Source: Erodium maritimum (Eukaryota > Streptophyta > Magnoliopsida > Geraniales > Geraniaceae). From it: a stretch of 64,000 nt of DNA. Positions 37,136-49,756 of the stretch are shown piece by piece. The number at the start of each line of letters is the position of its first letter. Position 1 is the stretch's first letter. The stretch covers positions 66,794,336 to 66,858,335 of the forward strand of contig OY997592.1 of NCBI GenBank assembly GCA_963921825.1, written 5' to 3'. The position numbers and the translations under genes were made by a program. The notes below the pieces were generated by a model that did no database searches, had not been told where the DNA came from, and saw only the letters and a program-made list of their open reading frames with translations.

Positions 37136-37167
37136 GCACCGCGCATCGCGCGGTGCCCCTACACTAG
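37136..37167 (+). repeat. Helitron 3' hairpin and CTAG end
   Basis: 9-bp perfect stem with a 3-base loop at 37136-37156, seven bases, then CTAG at 37164-37167 with T after it. An earlier partial match (CTCACACCTTGCACCGCG) lies near 36,748. Confidence 0.75.
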
Positions 37168-37376
37168 TTGTACTAATTGTTGTATTTGTGTTCGTGTAAT
37201 GTCCTCCTAATTGTTTATAAGAGTTTGTTAAGCCTAATACATCGAAACACCTGTTAATTGATGTGGTTCTGGATATTATCTAGCCTTTGTTTTGGGTGTA
37301 TTCCCAATTATGTATCGTTGGTTGGCGCTCTTAATGAGAAATAGCATGATATTTCCTAAAAAAGGGTTGTATGTAT

Positions 37377-38391
37377 GGAAACAAATGACAATGGCTAAAT
37401 CAAAAGGATTTATAAAGTTAGGGGTATATATCTGGAGAAGTAGAACTATAGCACTATCAATGGCATTATAATAAAGAGATTAAAGGATAATTATTTGGTT
37501 ATTTAACATGAAGGTGAAGAGTTGGAATTGTTGAGTGTTATGGGCTTTACTGGGCCATTATTGACCTTGGAAGAGATAGCCCACGGAGTTGTGTTTAGTT
37601 ACTTGTGTCTCCAATGTACCACATCGCCGGAATAGTGAAGAACAGTGTAGTTTATAAACTTGGAAGGTAGGATTGAAGGACACGATCTTACTTGAACAGG
37701 ATCTGTTCTATAGGCTCGTACCTCTCAATCCTTGATCTCTAACGAGACAGGACCCTGGTTTCTGGACGATGAATCAGGACCGCACGATCAGAGCGTGATT
37801 AACGGTCAGCCTGCCATCTGATGGCTGTGCTTGGCTGTAGAGGATCGTTTCCAGCTAGTTGGGTCTGACTGGGATGGTCATGCGGTTGTCTGACAGAACC
37901 ACCTCTTTTTTTAGGATCTGTATAATATAAAATATACATGAGATGTTGTTTTGTATGTATTGTAACGTTCTGTTCTGCAGTTTCAGATGAAAATGAGGAG
38001 ATGGGGACTTTACAGTAATTCTTGTCTCAGTTTTAAAATAAAACCAACCAGAACCAGCCACCAGGTAAGGTAATGTAATAACAATGATTATAAAGCTCAT
38101 TACTTACAAGCTTTTGTGCTGCAAACTCAAAAACTAATGCTGGTTGGTTTTGAAACAAATTAATTAACCTCATTTTGTCTATCTTTACGACTATTACATT
38201 CCTTCCACTCATAGCATACAAAAAAACTTGCACAACTAAAATCTTAGAAATACATATTGGGAGAGCTTAATTCAGATGTATTTTATTGTTTATATCTTAA
38301 TTCAGATGTATTATACCCTGTATTCTTATTTATATTCAGGGTTATCTTTACTCTTGTTTATTTATGACAATAGAGATGCAAGTCCACGAAT
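37377..38391. other. Spacer, no gene seen
   Basis: No supported frame. A phrase at about 37,680 (GATCTTACTTGAACAGGATC) resembles one at about 17,737 downstream of the first CRK copy. Confidence 0.4.
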
Positions 38392-38431
38392 GTTGATATG
38401 GCCGAGTTGGTCTAAGGCGCCAGATTAAGGT

Positions 38432-38464
<33 letters not shown>

Positions 38465-38472
38465 TGTCAACA
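38392..38472 (+). tRNA. tRNA-Leu (anticodon AAG), copy 1
   Basis: 81 bases. Acceptor stem GTTGATA pairs with TGTCAAC plus discriminator A. Anticodon stem CCAGA/TCTGG with loop TTAAGGT gives AAG. The long variable arm is of class II type, and A and B boxes (TGGCCGAGTTGG, GGTTCAAATCC) are present. A T run follows directly as a Pol III terminator. Identical to the copies at 42,640 and 52,998. Confidence 0.97.
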
Positions 38473-38875
38473 TTTTTTTTTTATTCTGAAGATTAATACA
38501 AGTTACAACGTACCAACTTGAGTTGGAGACATATCTAATTAAGTTTTCAACTTTAACACTAATTCTTTTTTAGTATATGATGGTATTTTATTGATAAAAT
38601 GATCGAAATACAGGCATTAAATTACAATCGACATTAGGATTGTGAAGACAGACACAAATGAAAAGGAGAGACTGGAGTCGTGAACCGTGGGTAACAGACG
38701 CTAATCATACAACAATGAAACCAGAGGCATTTTACTAGTAGACCTTGAACACTTGGCTGAGTACTTAATTGTAGCATAGAGGTCTCATTATCTAACTCGA
38801 CCCGAAACTACTCGCGGTGAAGGATCTAGACTGTTTGAGGGGATAACGAGCAACCAAAGAGAACACCAGATAATG

Positions 38876-38900
38876 GGGGGGGGGGGGGGGGGGGGGGGGG
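38876..38900 (+). repeat. 25-base poly-G tract
   Basis: Uninterrupted G run inside the retroposon, at the border of a tandem repeat. Length may be affected by sequencing. A 16-base G run also occurs at 12304-12319 and a C run near 50,643. Confidence 0.9.
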
Positions 38901-39340
38901 TGGATGGTCATCCAGATTTCATCGATGGTGACAGGACGAGTCGTGCATCCACATACACGGCTCGATGTTAGTTGAGCCGGTCATATTCTCGGGCGAGGCT
39001 GCTCAACAGTCCTCGCTTGGATTGTGTCAGGGTAAATTATAGCCCTAATATGTGGCTTATCCAGATGTCTGGAGCACACGCGAGAGATCTCATGAGTAGG
39101 TAGGAGATCTTGTATTGGGGGGGAGTGGTCATCCGGATTGCATTGATGGTGACAGGACGAGTCGTGCATTCCCATACACGGCTCGATGCTAGTTGAGTCG
39201 GTCATATTCTCCGGCGAGGCTGCTCAACAGTCCTCGCTTGGATTGTGTCAGGGTAGACTATAGCCCTAATATGTGGCTTATCCAGATGTCTAGAGCACAC
39301 GCGAGAGATCTCATGAGTAGGTAGGAGGTCTTGTATTGTC
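38901..39340. repeat. Tandem duplication of about 220 bases
   Basis: The unit from TGGTCATCC through GTGACAGGACGAGTCGTGCA and GGAGCACACGCGAGAGATCT to GATCTTGTATTG appears at about 38,904-39,116 and about 39,127-39,340, with few changes. Each unit is preceded by a G run. Confidence 0.9.
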
Positions 39341-40724
39341 GCCGCCTTGCTTGGTCCTCCATTCTCTAATAGACGAGGTCGTGGTACCGAGCAGAGGCAC
39401 ACGTGCTTCCAACACCGAGGACGTGCTCTCGGGGTAGGCAGAAGGTCTTGTATCGTTGTTCCATCGCTTTGTCGCAAGGAGACGAGGAACCATACATCGG
39501 TTGATCCTAGGGGCCTCCTCGACTTCTTCAGTGTGCCCCATCGATTCACGGTGAGTGACATCTTCTCGGATGATCTACGCCACCATGTTCCTGTACATTC
39601 TCCGACTGCTTTGATCTTTTGTCCCTGTGTCTCCATCCCGTGGGAGGGTCTTAGGATAGGACTTATATAAGGAACTCTGACTGTCCAGGTGATGGATCGT
39701 GTATGTGGCCCAGGCCGAGAGTCCTACCGAGGGGTCCATTGCTAGTATGACGAGGGCTAAAAATTATGCTCCATTGCTTCCTCTATTTCGGAAAGGATAT
39801 CCCAAGCCACGTGTGTTGGTTCCAATGATGGTTAGGGAGGGAAATATCGTTGGTCGGGTGGTAGGTTTGATGGGGAAAGCGGATCGAGGGATCCCATCGG
39901 GGTCGAATAACTTTGCTCCTTCTAGGAGTTGCTCTAGAGACTTGTTGCTGATAGGGGTCAGTGGGAGGCCTTCCTCCTCTTTCAGCCAGGTCACGCTAGA
40001 TATAGGTTGTGACATCAGTGGCCGGTATATTGGGGCCTCAGAGGTCGATGATGGTGTTATTTGGGGAGTGGGCAAGGGAGGGACCCCGTCGTGATCAATT
40101 GGTTTTCTCGATTACGATCGGAGGAGCATCTGGTGCACCCTTCGATGTACTATGCGGGGGGTTATAAACTCGTTCCGTCCCAAATGGGATACGTTGGGTT
40201 TGGTGGCGGAAGAGATCAGGTGGATGGAAAGGAGTGATCGGGAATGGTTATTACTTAGTCTGAGCCATGAGGGAGTAGGGGTGGGCGGTGTCACCTCTTC
40301 TTCTTCCGGTTACGCTCTATGAACTCTTTTGGTGGGGCCGGGGGCATGACACGGGTGGGGGTACAGGCAGTGATAGAATTTGGCTTAGAGTTTCAGGAGT
40401 TCCAACGAACACCACGTAGTTGGAGGGCAGCACGACCATGGCGTTGGGATTCAACATGATATGGCGGAGTACAAGGACGATATGGACAAAGGGTCTGAGG
40501 CGGTAGAGCAAAAGAGGCGAGAAAGAACCCTAAAGGCCAGTTTTTTTCGTTCATCTAACACCAAATTATTTGATTATGGTTAATAGGAGAATTAAATCAT
40601 CATACCCATTTTTCATATAAAACTCACATTTTTATGTATATAATTATTTACTATTGGTTAAGAGGTAAATTTTCAACGTTTTTTTATAATTATCCAAGAA
40701 GATGACAACAACTTATAAAAAAAT

Positions 40725-42071
40725 AAGTACAGTAGGATAAAAACTAATGTGAAGCTCACGGGTGTTCAAATACAACTTCTCTCTCTTGAATCTTCTCGCC
40801 TCTCACCTCTCACCTTTCAACCCTAGATCTGGATTTTTGGCCGTCGTCGACTAATCGGCCCTTGTGGCTGGCAGGTTGACGGCGGCTCCTCCTACTCCTT
40901 TACCCCTTCTTCTCACCCTTTCCTTTTCCTTCTCCATTTCTCTTTCCCCCTTCCTTTTGGCTTCCGAGGACCCGCTCCACTATTTCGGCCGTTTCTCCCC
41001 TTGGCCTTGGGCGTTTGGGTCTAAATCTACCGTGGTATCCGCTTCCATACCTCTTTTGGTGTAGATCAGAGTGATTTCGACCGATTGTCTTTGCTCGTGG
41101 GGTGCTCGGACCGGTGGGGTTATGTTGAATCGTGTTGTTTCCTCCTGTTCTCAAACGGCCTGCTCCAGATGCAGTAGTGGGACACGCTTCCCCACCGTCG
41201 TTAGGGATCACCGTGGTTTTAGGGTGACGTCGGCTCTGGGTTTGGTTGGTCGAACTTGTAGTCGGTGGCACCGAAGTCCTCCTCCAGGTCAGATCTGTAA
41301 CTCTCAACTTCCTTTTCTTCTTTTCCCACTAGTGTTCTTCTTTCCCGGTCCCTCTTCACTTGGTTGTTGTGATGGGACACGGGGCTCGTCGTCGGTGCTG
41401 GTCGGACGAGTTGTTTCGGTCTTTTTGACCCTGTTTGGAGTAACCCTTAGGAAAGAGAGTGGGATTTTGTGAGTAATGTACATGTTTGAAGTTCTTGGTG
41501 TTGGCCAACGGCAACCGGAGCTGTCAAGTTTCCGGTGAGTTCTGGCACAGGTTAGACTTTGGTGCCCTGTCTCTGGCCCGGTCTTGGTGGTGATCGGAGG
41601 GGTGGCCGGAAGATTGTTGTTGGCGTCTTCTTTCGTCGGTGGTGGAGCGGCGATCGAGGTTCACTGATGAGCACGCTTTTTCTTTTGCTTTCGCGGGCTG
41701 CTAGTTCTGTTTGTTTGGGCCTTGGGCCGTTTTCTTGGTTTGTTCATGTCATAAGGTTTAATTATGGTTTAGTTTAAGACCCTTGAACTGTACTGTTTTG
41801 TTCCCCTTGTTGGGACTAGGTTTTGTGTTTACTGTTGCCCTTGTTGGTGGTGGTTTTTATGCTTATATTCAGGCTTTAAGGCCTTGGTTGTATCTCCCTT
41901 TATAGGGACGTTTTTGTTTTGGTTCATACTCTGGTTATTCTAGGGACTTCTGTATGAGGTAGCCTTTGTTTGTATGAACCATTATCGATGGCTTCCCTTA
42001 GCCTAGCACTTCACTTTGAAGTCTAGGTTTTTATAAAAAAAAATTGTTGATAAAAAAAAGTACAGTAGGAT
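40725..42071 (+). mobile_element. Retroposon with 14-base target-site duplication
   Basis: AAGTACAGTAGGAT flanks the element at 40725-40738 and 42058-42071. The body is GC-rich at its 5' end (CTCTCACCTCTCACC, then AACCCTAGATCTGG) and ends in an A-rich tail after GAAGTCTAGGTTTTTAT. No reverse transcriptase; the frames at 40,864-41,777 are not recognised. Confidence 0.85.
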
Positions 42072-42102
42072 TTTTATTTGGGGAACCATGGATCTTAAAA
42101 TG

Positions 42103-42475
42103 TTTTGAATTTTGTTTTGGCGATCCTAACCGGACTTGATCTTTTTTTGCACTTCCCAACTATGACCTTTCCATTTTTGCACGGACTAATATTTTCCGTC
42201 TGAATAAACGTTGTCGTTAGTTTTGGATGAGAAAAACCCAAAATGCCCTAAGTAAAAGTCAATAACCAGAAGTTGAGCTTGACATTTTTTTGTACTTCTC
42301 AACTATAACTTTTCCATTTTTTACACGGACTAACATTTTTTGCTGAGGGCATTCTGATTTTTTCTCATCCAAAACTAACGGTAATGTTTATTTAGACGGA
42401 AAATGTTAATCAGTACAAAAAATTAAAAGATCAAAATTAAAAAGTACAAAAAAAATCAAACCAAAACTCAAAACA
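42103..42475. mobile_element. Foldback-type MITE
   Basis: The left arm (about 42,103-42,262) is the imperfect reverse complement of the right arm (about 42,330-42,475): for example GTTAGTTTTGGATGAGAAAA against TTTTCTCATCCAAAACTAAC, and ATTTTCCGTCTGAATAAAC against GTTTATTTAGACGGAAAAT. Short unpaired middle; no gene. Confidence 0.85.
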
Positions 42476-42639
42476 GGACCCTTAGTTTCCTAATGTGTTT
42501 TGAATATCATGCAAAATACGCATGCTAGTAATCGTATACTTTTAAAATATAAATGAAGTGATTACTATTAAACTGTGCACAAAAGAAGCAAGGTGGATTG
42601 ACATGAATAATTATATAACAATGATCATTCAGATACAAA

Positions 42640-42679
42640 GTTGATATGGCCGAGTTGGTCTAAGGCGCCAGATTAAGGT

Positions 42680-42712
<33 letters not shown>

Positions 42713-42720
42713 TGTCAACA
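42640..42720 (+). tRNA. tRNA-Leu (anticodon AAG), copy 2
   Basis: Base-for-base the same 81-base gene as copy 1. Its 3' flank also resembles that of copy 1 (ACCAACTTGAGTTG, then ACATATCT and TAAGTTTTCAAC), so the gene was duplicated together with its surroundings. Confidence 0.97.
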
Positions 42721-43778
42721 ATAATACTTTTTATGTTCTTTTTATCCAAAAGAACACTTCTTATGACTAATAGAACATACCAACTTGAGTTGCACACATA
42801 TCTCACTAAGTTTTCAACCCAATATTAAATTATTATTTTTGAAATAGAACTATTCATTGACATTAATACTTTTGTCGAATATAATTATAATGAAATAATT
42901 CCTTTAGAATCGAGATTTTAGTCCGGAACCTCAGCGGAGATAGGTATACCGACCTCCTAGGCCTTCCAACTCCTATCATGTACATTAAGAGAGATACAAC
43001 ACAAGCAGCTGATAAGCATAATAAAACAAGACCAATAGTCTAAATACTCATTTAGGCGGTTGTCGTTTTGGCTTGTTGGTGGACGAGATACTTTGCCCCA
43101 AGGAACATGAACTGGTCGTCTTTTGCATCCGGGTCGACATCCATCAGGTTGAACACCCTTTTCTAGATTTTGTCCTTTAGAGCTATGATATGTTTGGTCT
43201 TCTTCTTTGCGAGCTCTTTCACATTCTTGGATCGATGGACCCGTTCAAGGGGTTTAGCACTAAATTATTTGAGTATGACTGATAAAAGAATAAAATCATT
43301 AATTAAGGAATGATGTCAAACTATGTGCATGAAATTCACCGGGTCTCTGTTGTGCCTGACAGAGATAGGTCCAGTAATGGCTGGTCTTAATTTTATTAAT
43401 GTTGAAATGTATTATTGTTTCTCAACCATTATGTAGGTTGTTCTCAATTGACTTAGTTATTACTGTTGTAAATGGATGAGAAGCTACGAATATGAACTCA
43501 AATTTGTCTGGCTTTGTATTGTAATTTTACATAAATAGAGTGACTAAATTTATAATGGTATGGACTAAAACCTAAACAAATAGTGAATACTTAAGATACC
43601 GAAGCACCAACCTCAAATGTTTGTTTGTGTGTCAGTAATAACTTACATATGTTCAAATTGAAGAACAAGTGAAATAACATGGCACATTTGGATGAAAAAT
43701 GAATTGAAGAATACTATGTTAAAATTCTAAACAAAGTATGCAATAAAATTCTAGACAAAGTATGCAACACCCTTGTAG
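42721..43778. other. Duplicated tRNA flank with a degenerate repeat
   Basis: From 42,775 the DNA matches the flank of the first tRNA copy. At about 43,020-43,235 the - strand can be read as a short broken protein (HIIALKDKI, KRVFNLMDVDPDAKDDQFM) that is not recognised and has an internal stop; it is probably a transposon relic. From about 43,252 the match to the region after 40,555 resumes (AAATTATTTGA). No gene. Confidence 0.5.
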
Positions 43779-45405
<1,627 letters not shown>

Positions 45406-45960
45406 CTGCAAAATCCGATGGAATTGTCACGACAACAATATCACAAGAAGATTCTAACTTAAGGGTAAATCGCGAGTCATGTTGTGGTGCGCTGATTCAC
45501 GACTTGTGATTCACTATTTTAGTGAAACCATGAGTCACATGTAACGATGTGAATGCTCTTAGACCACGTACAACGCACCCACCCGCGTACCGACCCGCGA
45601 TTCACGACCTATTATTTAGTGGGTCGGAATCGCGAGTTGCACGTTGTAGCGTGTCGGTTTTGCGGTTCTGACCCACTAAATAGTGGGTCAGGCTCGAGGA
45701 TCGCGACCCTCGAACCACTAGCGTGATTCCTGGTTCGCGCGCCAGCCAATCCGAGGCTGACACGTGCCCTCTTCGGTGGAAAAAAATCCTACCACTTGAG
45801 CAACAATTAGCAACGATAATTCTTTTTAAAATTAAATAAAATCTTAATTAAAAAAATTCTCATCTATAAATACCCCTCTCATTCATAAAACCACCAACAT
45901 TTCTCAATTTATCTTTATTTTCTGTCTACTTTTTATCTTAAATTCTCAACTCTCTCTCAA
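45406..45960. other. Spacer with palindromic GTGGGTC motifs
   Basis: Contains a near-perfect palindrome at about 45,669-45,689 (GACCCACTAAATAGTGGGTC) and a related half at about 45,627-45,646, in sequence starting TTAGACCACGTACAACGC at 45,577. That start looks like a PIF/Harbinger-type end, but no matching right end was found. Confidence 0.35.
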
Positions 45961-45975
45961 AAAATCTAATCGAAA

Positions 45976-47330
45976 ATGTTTGACGACGAGACTCAGCATG
46001 CGTCTTCACCGGAGGGTGAAGAATACATGCTGGAGGAAGTCAACCCGGATGATCTCCAATTCAACCTCGATCAAGTAGGCGGCTTTCAAAGGATGTTGAA
46101 CCTCGACATGCCCAACAACCTGTTCATGCAGGCCAATTTCAACGCAAGTGCTTTCAGCCCGTATATGTAACCTAGTTACAACCTAGGTTGATTCATACAT
46201 GGTACTATCAACCTCTCGGCTTTAATTTCGTTTATTATTTTTTTGTTGATGTAAAGTATCAATTTTTTTATTATAAATGTTGTTAAATGAATTTCAACCT
46301 AGATCAATTCAATCCTCAGCTTTCAACCCCCAAACTTTCAACCTTGGTCCGAACTATTACGGCTACACTGATATTGGTGGATCCCAACAACACATCGACA
46401 GCAATAGCGGCATCCGGAGGTCGTCTCAGTCGTCTTTTTTCGGCCCTTTCCAACAACGAAGGGCGCCAAATTACAACCAAAGACTCAACGAAGGGCGCCA
46501 AACCCCCGATGCAGACCAGCACATCATAAATGTCTGGCTCCGTACAACCAAAGACTCAATTAAGGGAAACTCCCAAGATGGTACGTCATTATGGTGCACA
46601 ATGCCAGAAATTACAACAATGAGGAAAACTTTCCACATTTCGCATGGAGGACAATCAAAAACCACTGGAACAGACATGCGCCTTGGCAGCGGAGGTGCCT
46701 CAACCTTCTAAAAAAGTCGTTGGTCGACCCAGAATCGGATGGAAGGAGGAAATGTACATAGTCATGTCCAAGCAGATGCACACAGACACGGCGCATAATG
46801 AGGAACCCAAAAAATTTGACATCTATCATTGGGTCGTGCTTTTGAGAAACGAGGAGAAGTTTCACCGTCGAGGAAGGCATTGTCGCTAATGCACAACGAC
46901 AAGGGTTGAATGAGCGTGGGGCTTACAGCTCAATCTCACCCACTTGTTCTCCCACCGATAATGATGATGATGAAGGTATCACACCTCTCGGTGATGATTC
47001 CCAACAAGATTGGGTATCCTCCTCGCCGACCGAGAGAGGTAGTTACCGAAGTCCCCCCATCCCCCCACCCCCTCCGCGTGTAGAAGAGCGACTGTTGGGC
47101 AAGATATCCACGAAGAGGAAGGGGAAGGGTCTCCAAGAGCAAGTGTCATTGCCGACATGGAACGAGCAAGGACCGAGCATGAACGGGCAAGGTCCGAGAC
47201 TGCCCGATTACGATTGGATGAAGGGGACAAAGTGATGATGTTGTTCAATAAATGACACGAACTCTTCATCAAATACCAACCAATGCAGGACAAGGACATC
47301 TCAAACTTCACTGACGACCAGTTAGAGTGA
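45976..47330 (+). pseudogene. Possible PIF/Harbinger-type ORF1 protein, degenerate
   Basis: Opens MFDDETQHASSPEGEEYM (64-residue frame, stop at 46,170), continues in pieces with Gln/Asn/Phe-rich sequence (AFNPQTFNLGPNYYGY), a KKVVGRPRIGWKEEMYI part and a charged C-terminal coil with at least two frame changes. The layout recalls the ORF1/NAM-associated proteins of plant Harbinger elements, but no diagnostic motif is clear. Broken, low certainty. Confidence 0.3.
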
Positions 47331-47655
47331 CACGGGATAATGATGTCTATATTTTGGGCACAATGTGAAAAGATCAAGGCATATATCAGCAGGCTTTCGA
47401 GACTCTGATGTGTTGGTCGGATTGTAGGCTTCAACTTATATTTTTTAGGGTTGTATTATTAAGGGGTGAATTAAAGTTGAAGTTTATTATTAATTAATTT
47501 TATTTAATATTTATTATCTTAATAGAGAATTTAACAAATCCAGTAAAATATTAATTCAATATCTAGTCATCCACATATGAGTTTTATAATAAATCTTTTC
47601 ATTGTACATATTTTTATACCGTAATATAGTGTAATGATTCTTTTTATTATGCATT

Positions 47656-48420
47656 AAGTAAATGTGGGGCCGAGGCTTAAGGAGTGGTTGGAGGAAGTTT
47701 GGGAGAAGGGCCAAAAGGGGATGGCGAAACAAGGAGGAGTGGTGTGATGGGAGTTGTGGAAGGCTCATAACCGGAGGGTTTGGGATTGGGTGAGCCCTTC
47801 GGTGGAGGGCATTTTTCGTGGGGCTATGGCGTTACTGAAGGGGTGGAAGGATGCTCGAGTTGGGGATCCGGGTGGTCGGGTAGGGACGGTGGTACAGACC
47901 CGATGGAGTAGGCTGGTTGGGGGTACTTGGAAAGTAAACGTTGATGGGGTTGTGTTGGAGGATAGGGACGGTGGAGGGGGTATGGTCTGCAGGGATTCTG
48001 AAAGGAGGGTTCAGTCTCTCCTTTGTCGGGTGTGGATGAGTATTCAGGACCCGAAGATTATAGAAGCTTTGTCGGTGAGAATGGTCTTACAGTGGATGGT
48101 GGAATCTGGAAGGGGGAATGGTTGTGTGGAGTTAGACTGCTTGGGAGTGGTGCAAGCAATCAACAGCGAGGAGAACTTGTTTACCCTTTTGGGGCAATAG
48201 TAGTTGATTGTAAGTCATTGTTGAAAGGTTTAATTGATGTAAAAGTAGTTCATGTTCGAAGAACAGCGAATACTATAGCTAGTGAGCTAGCTAAAAATGT
48301 CTTGTTATGGGTCGATCGAGCGTGGGATGTAAGCCGCCTACCAGAACCTCTTCCGAGGTTATTGGTTGCTTATGCTGAATAATATACCACTTTATTTCTT
48401 CAAAAAAAAGTAAATGTGGG
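47656..48420 (+). mobile_element. 5'-truncated LINE with RNase H end, 13-base target-site duplication
   Basis: AAGTAAATGTGGG occurs at 47656-47668 and 48408-48420. Between them is the 3' end of a plant L1 ORF2: an RNase H-type domain (GTWKVNVDGVVLEDRDGGGG, IEALSVRM, VELDCLGVVQAI), then after a frame shift near 48,170 the end VVHVRRTANTIASELAKN, a stop and an A8 tail. 739 bases remain, so it is dead on arrival. Confidence 0.9.
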
Positions 48421-48444
48421 ACCAGCTAACCTTTTATTCGGTCA

Positions 48445-48872
48445 CTTAACTGCAACGTTGTAAAAAACGTTAGGCGCTAGTCGGGTGGGAAGAGCACCTA
48501 GGCGCTAGGCGGGGATTAATCGGATTATTATTTTATTATTTTTTATTACATACTATCAAAATTTATATTATATTATATAAAAATATTAATAATATCGAAC
48601 ATTAAATATATTTAAAAAACATAAATATTCTATTAAACTAAAAGTATTATACAATTCTTAAAAGAATATCAATAAATATGACCATCAACTAGCATAATTT
48701 TATGGTTTCACTTGTTTTGTAGAATGTTAGAAATTGTTTTTTAATTACAAATCCGACCCGACGCCTGACCGACCCGCTCAATTAATCGGCCAGGTGGTGA
48801 CTAATCGATCGAATCGGAGATTAATCTGTCATATTCCGTTCAAGCGGGGATTTTTACAACATTGTTTAACAG
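48445..48872. mobile_element. hAT-type MITE with 8-base flanking repeat
   Basis: Inverted ends CAACGTTGTAAAAA (from 48453) and CAATGTTGTAAAAA (reverse complement, ending 48864). Flanks CTTAACTG and TTTAACAG agree at 6 of 8 positions. The interior carries AGGCGCTAGGCGGGG-like sequence common in such MITEs. It ends 13 bases from the stop of the thaumatin-like gene. Confidence 0.75.
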
Positions 48873-48877
48873 CAACC

Positions 48878-49756
48878 TCAAAACGCACTAAAAGAAAGAG
48901 AGGAATAATGCTTGTACATACTTTTGGGAGGTGGAATTGCCATGGTTGGAGGAGGAGCCGGCGCCGGTGGAGGATTGGGAGGTGGAATTGCCAGTGTCGG
49001 AGGAGGAGGAGGAGGCGGGGTAGAGTTACGGGAAGGGTACAGTTCAGACCTGGAGGAGCAGAAAGTGATGACGTAATCAGCCCCGGAGCATGTGAATAGA
49101 GTATTAGCATCGTCAAGGGCGTAACTGTAGGGAGTAGGGCAAGCTTCCTTAAATATCTTCGAGTAATTGGTCGCCGTACAAGTGGAATTCCCCGTACAAC
49201 AATACTGCGCCGTTTTGAACACGTCACACGCGCTTCTACACCCCACGGTCTTGCCATCGGCCTTAAAAGCCAGCTCCGGCGGACAATTGGTCCTCAGGTC
49301 ACCGTCACATCCGGCAATGGAGCAATTTTCTTGGCCGTTGATGGGCGTCACCACCACAGGCACGTTGAAGCCGTCCACGAGGCTCACGTCGTAGAAGTCT
49401 AGTTTCTGAAATTGAGAGAGAGAGAATTCAACGAGCGTGACCGGATGTGTTCCGCCGGAGGAGCCACTGCAGTTGAGGGAGTCTCCGCACGCTCCGATTA
49501 GGCATTTCCCTTTGCCTTTTTGGTCGAATTCACAGCCGGTTCGGGCCCAGATCCGGCCACCCCAACCGGCAGGGGCCGTGAAGTCCTTGGACTGCTTTTG
49601 TTTGAGCTCAAAACCTCCTATTCCTAATGAGCCCTGGTTTGAGCTCATTCCTGGCCAGATTGTCTCCGGGCAGATGTTTATGACGGTGAATTTTGTTGCG
49701 GATTCTGATACCGGAGAAAGGAAGAGTACGGCGAGAAGAATTGTTGGAGGCAACAT
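48878..49756 (-). CDS. Thaumatin-like protein with proline-rich tail, copy 2
   Basis: Open frame of 292 residues from the ATG at 49756, which opens a signal peptide (LLAVLFLSPVSES) at the place shared with copy 1. The thaumatin/PR5 domain follows (TKFTVINICPETIWPG, GRIWARTGCEFD, GACGDSLNCSGSSGG, LVEFSL, CRSACDVF, YCCTG), then a longer proline-rich linker (PPPPPPPTLAIPPP repeated). A GTATGT donor after PPPK corresponds to the donor in copy 1; beyond it only 14 codons remain before a stop, and a hAT MITE begins directly after. Any former 3' exon is thus separated or lost. Secreted by family. Partner of the truncated CRK at 43.8 kb, as in copy 1. Confidence 0.85.
   Translation of the reverse strand: MLPPTILLAVLFLSPVSESATKFTVINICPETIWPGMSSNQGSLGIGGFELKQKQSKDFTAPAGWGGRIWARTGCEFDQKGKGKCLIGACGDSLNCSGSSGGTHPVTLVEFSLSQFQKLDFYDVSLVDGFNVPVVVTPINGQENCSIAGCDGDLRTNCPPELAFKADGKTVGCRSACDVFKTAQYCCTGNSTCTATNYSKIFKEACPTPYSYALDDANTLFTCSGADYVITFCSSRSELYPSRNSTPPPPPPPTLAIPPPNPPPAPAPPPTMAIPPPKSMYKHYSSLSFSAF

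Larger units (their letters stand above)
30700..37167 (+). mobile_element. Gene-fragment-bearing Helitron (5' end not located)
   Basis: The right end has the Helitron signature: a perfect 9-bp stem hairpin at 37136-37156 (GCACCGCGC-ATC-GCGCGGTGC), then CTAG at 37164-37167 followed by T. To its left lie exon-sized pieces of unrelated genes, all on + and each with intron-like flanks: VHA-E, an E2F/DEL factor and CCT7, plus further exon-like pieces. No RepHel protein is seen, so it would be non-autonomous. The 5' TC end was not identified; the start given is only the leftmost exon-like piece. Confidence 0.6.
28996..37376 (+). mobile_element. Possible retroposon split by a Helitron insertion
   Basis: AAAGGGTTGTAT occurs at about 28,996 and, after a short A run, at about 37,364. 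A GC-rich leader typical of the local retroposons follows the first (29,020-29,900), and an L1-like 3' end precedes the second (37,180-37,363). If these belong together, everything between about 29.9 kb and 37,167 was inserted later. The repeat is short, so this is tentative. Confidence 0.35.
38563..40555 (-). mobile_element. Retroposon, L1-like tail, - strand
   Basis: On - the 3' end is CAATAAAATACCATCATATA followed by a CTAAAAAAG tail at about 38,566. The 5' leader near 40,530 has TTTAGGGTTCTTTCTCGCC. A short imperfect flanking repeat (TAACACTAA at 38,554; TAACACCAA at 40,556) may be the target-site duplication. The interior contains a poly-G tract and a tandem duplication. Frames are open in part but not recognised. 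Confidence 0.55.

Noticed and set aside
40864..41777. Several open frames of 60-135 codons
   Set aside because: All are inside the retroposon with the 14-base duplication; overlapping frames on both strands reflect GC-rich composition.
45577..45600. Left end of a complete Harbinger element
   Set aside because: The TTA plus GACCACGTACAACGC start has no matching inverted end within 2 kb, so no element boundary can be given.
48829..49257. 142-codon frame on - overlapping the thaumatin-like gene
   Set aside because: Shadow of the thaumatin-like frame; it runs on into the hAT MITE.
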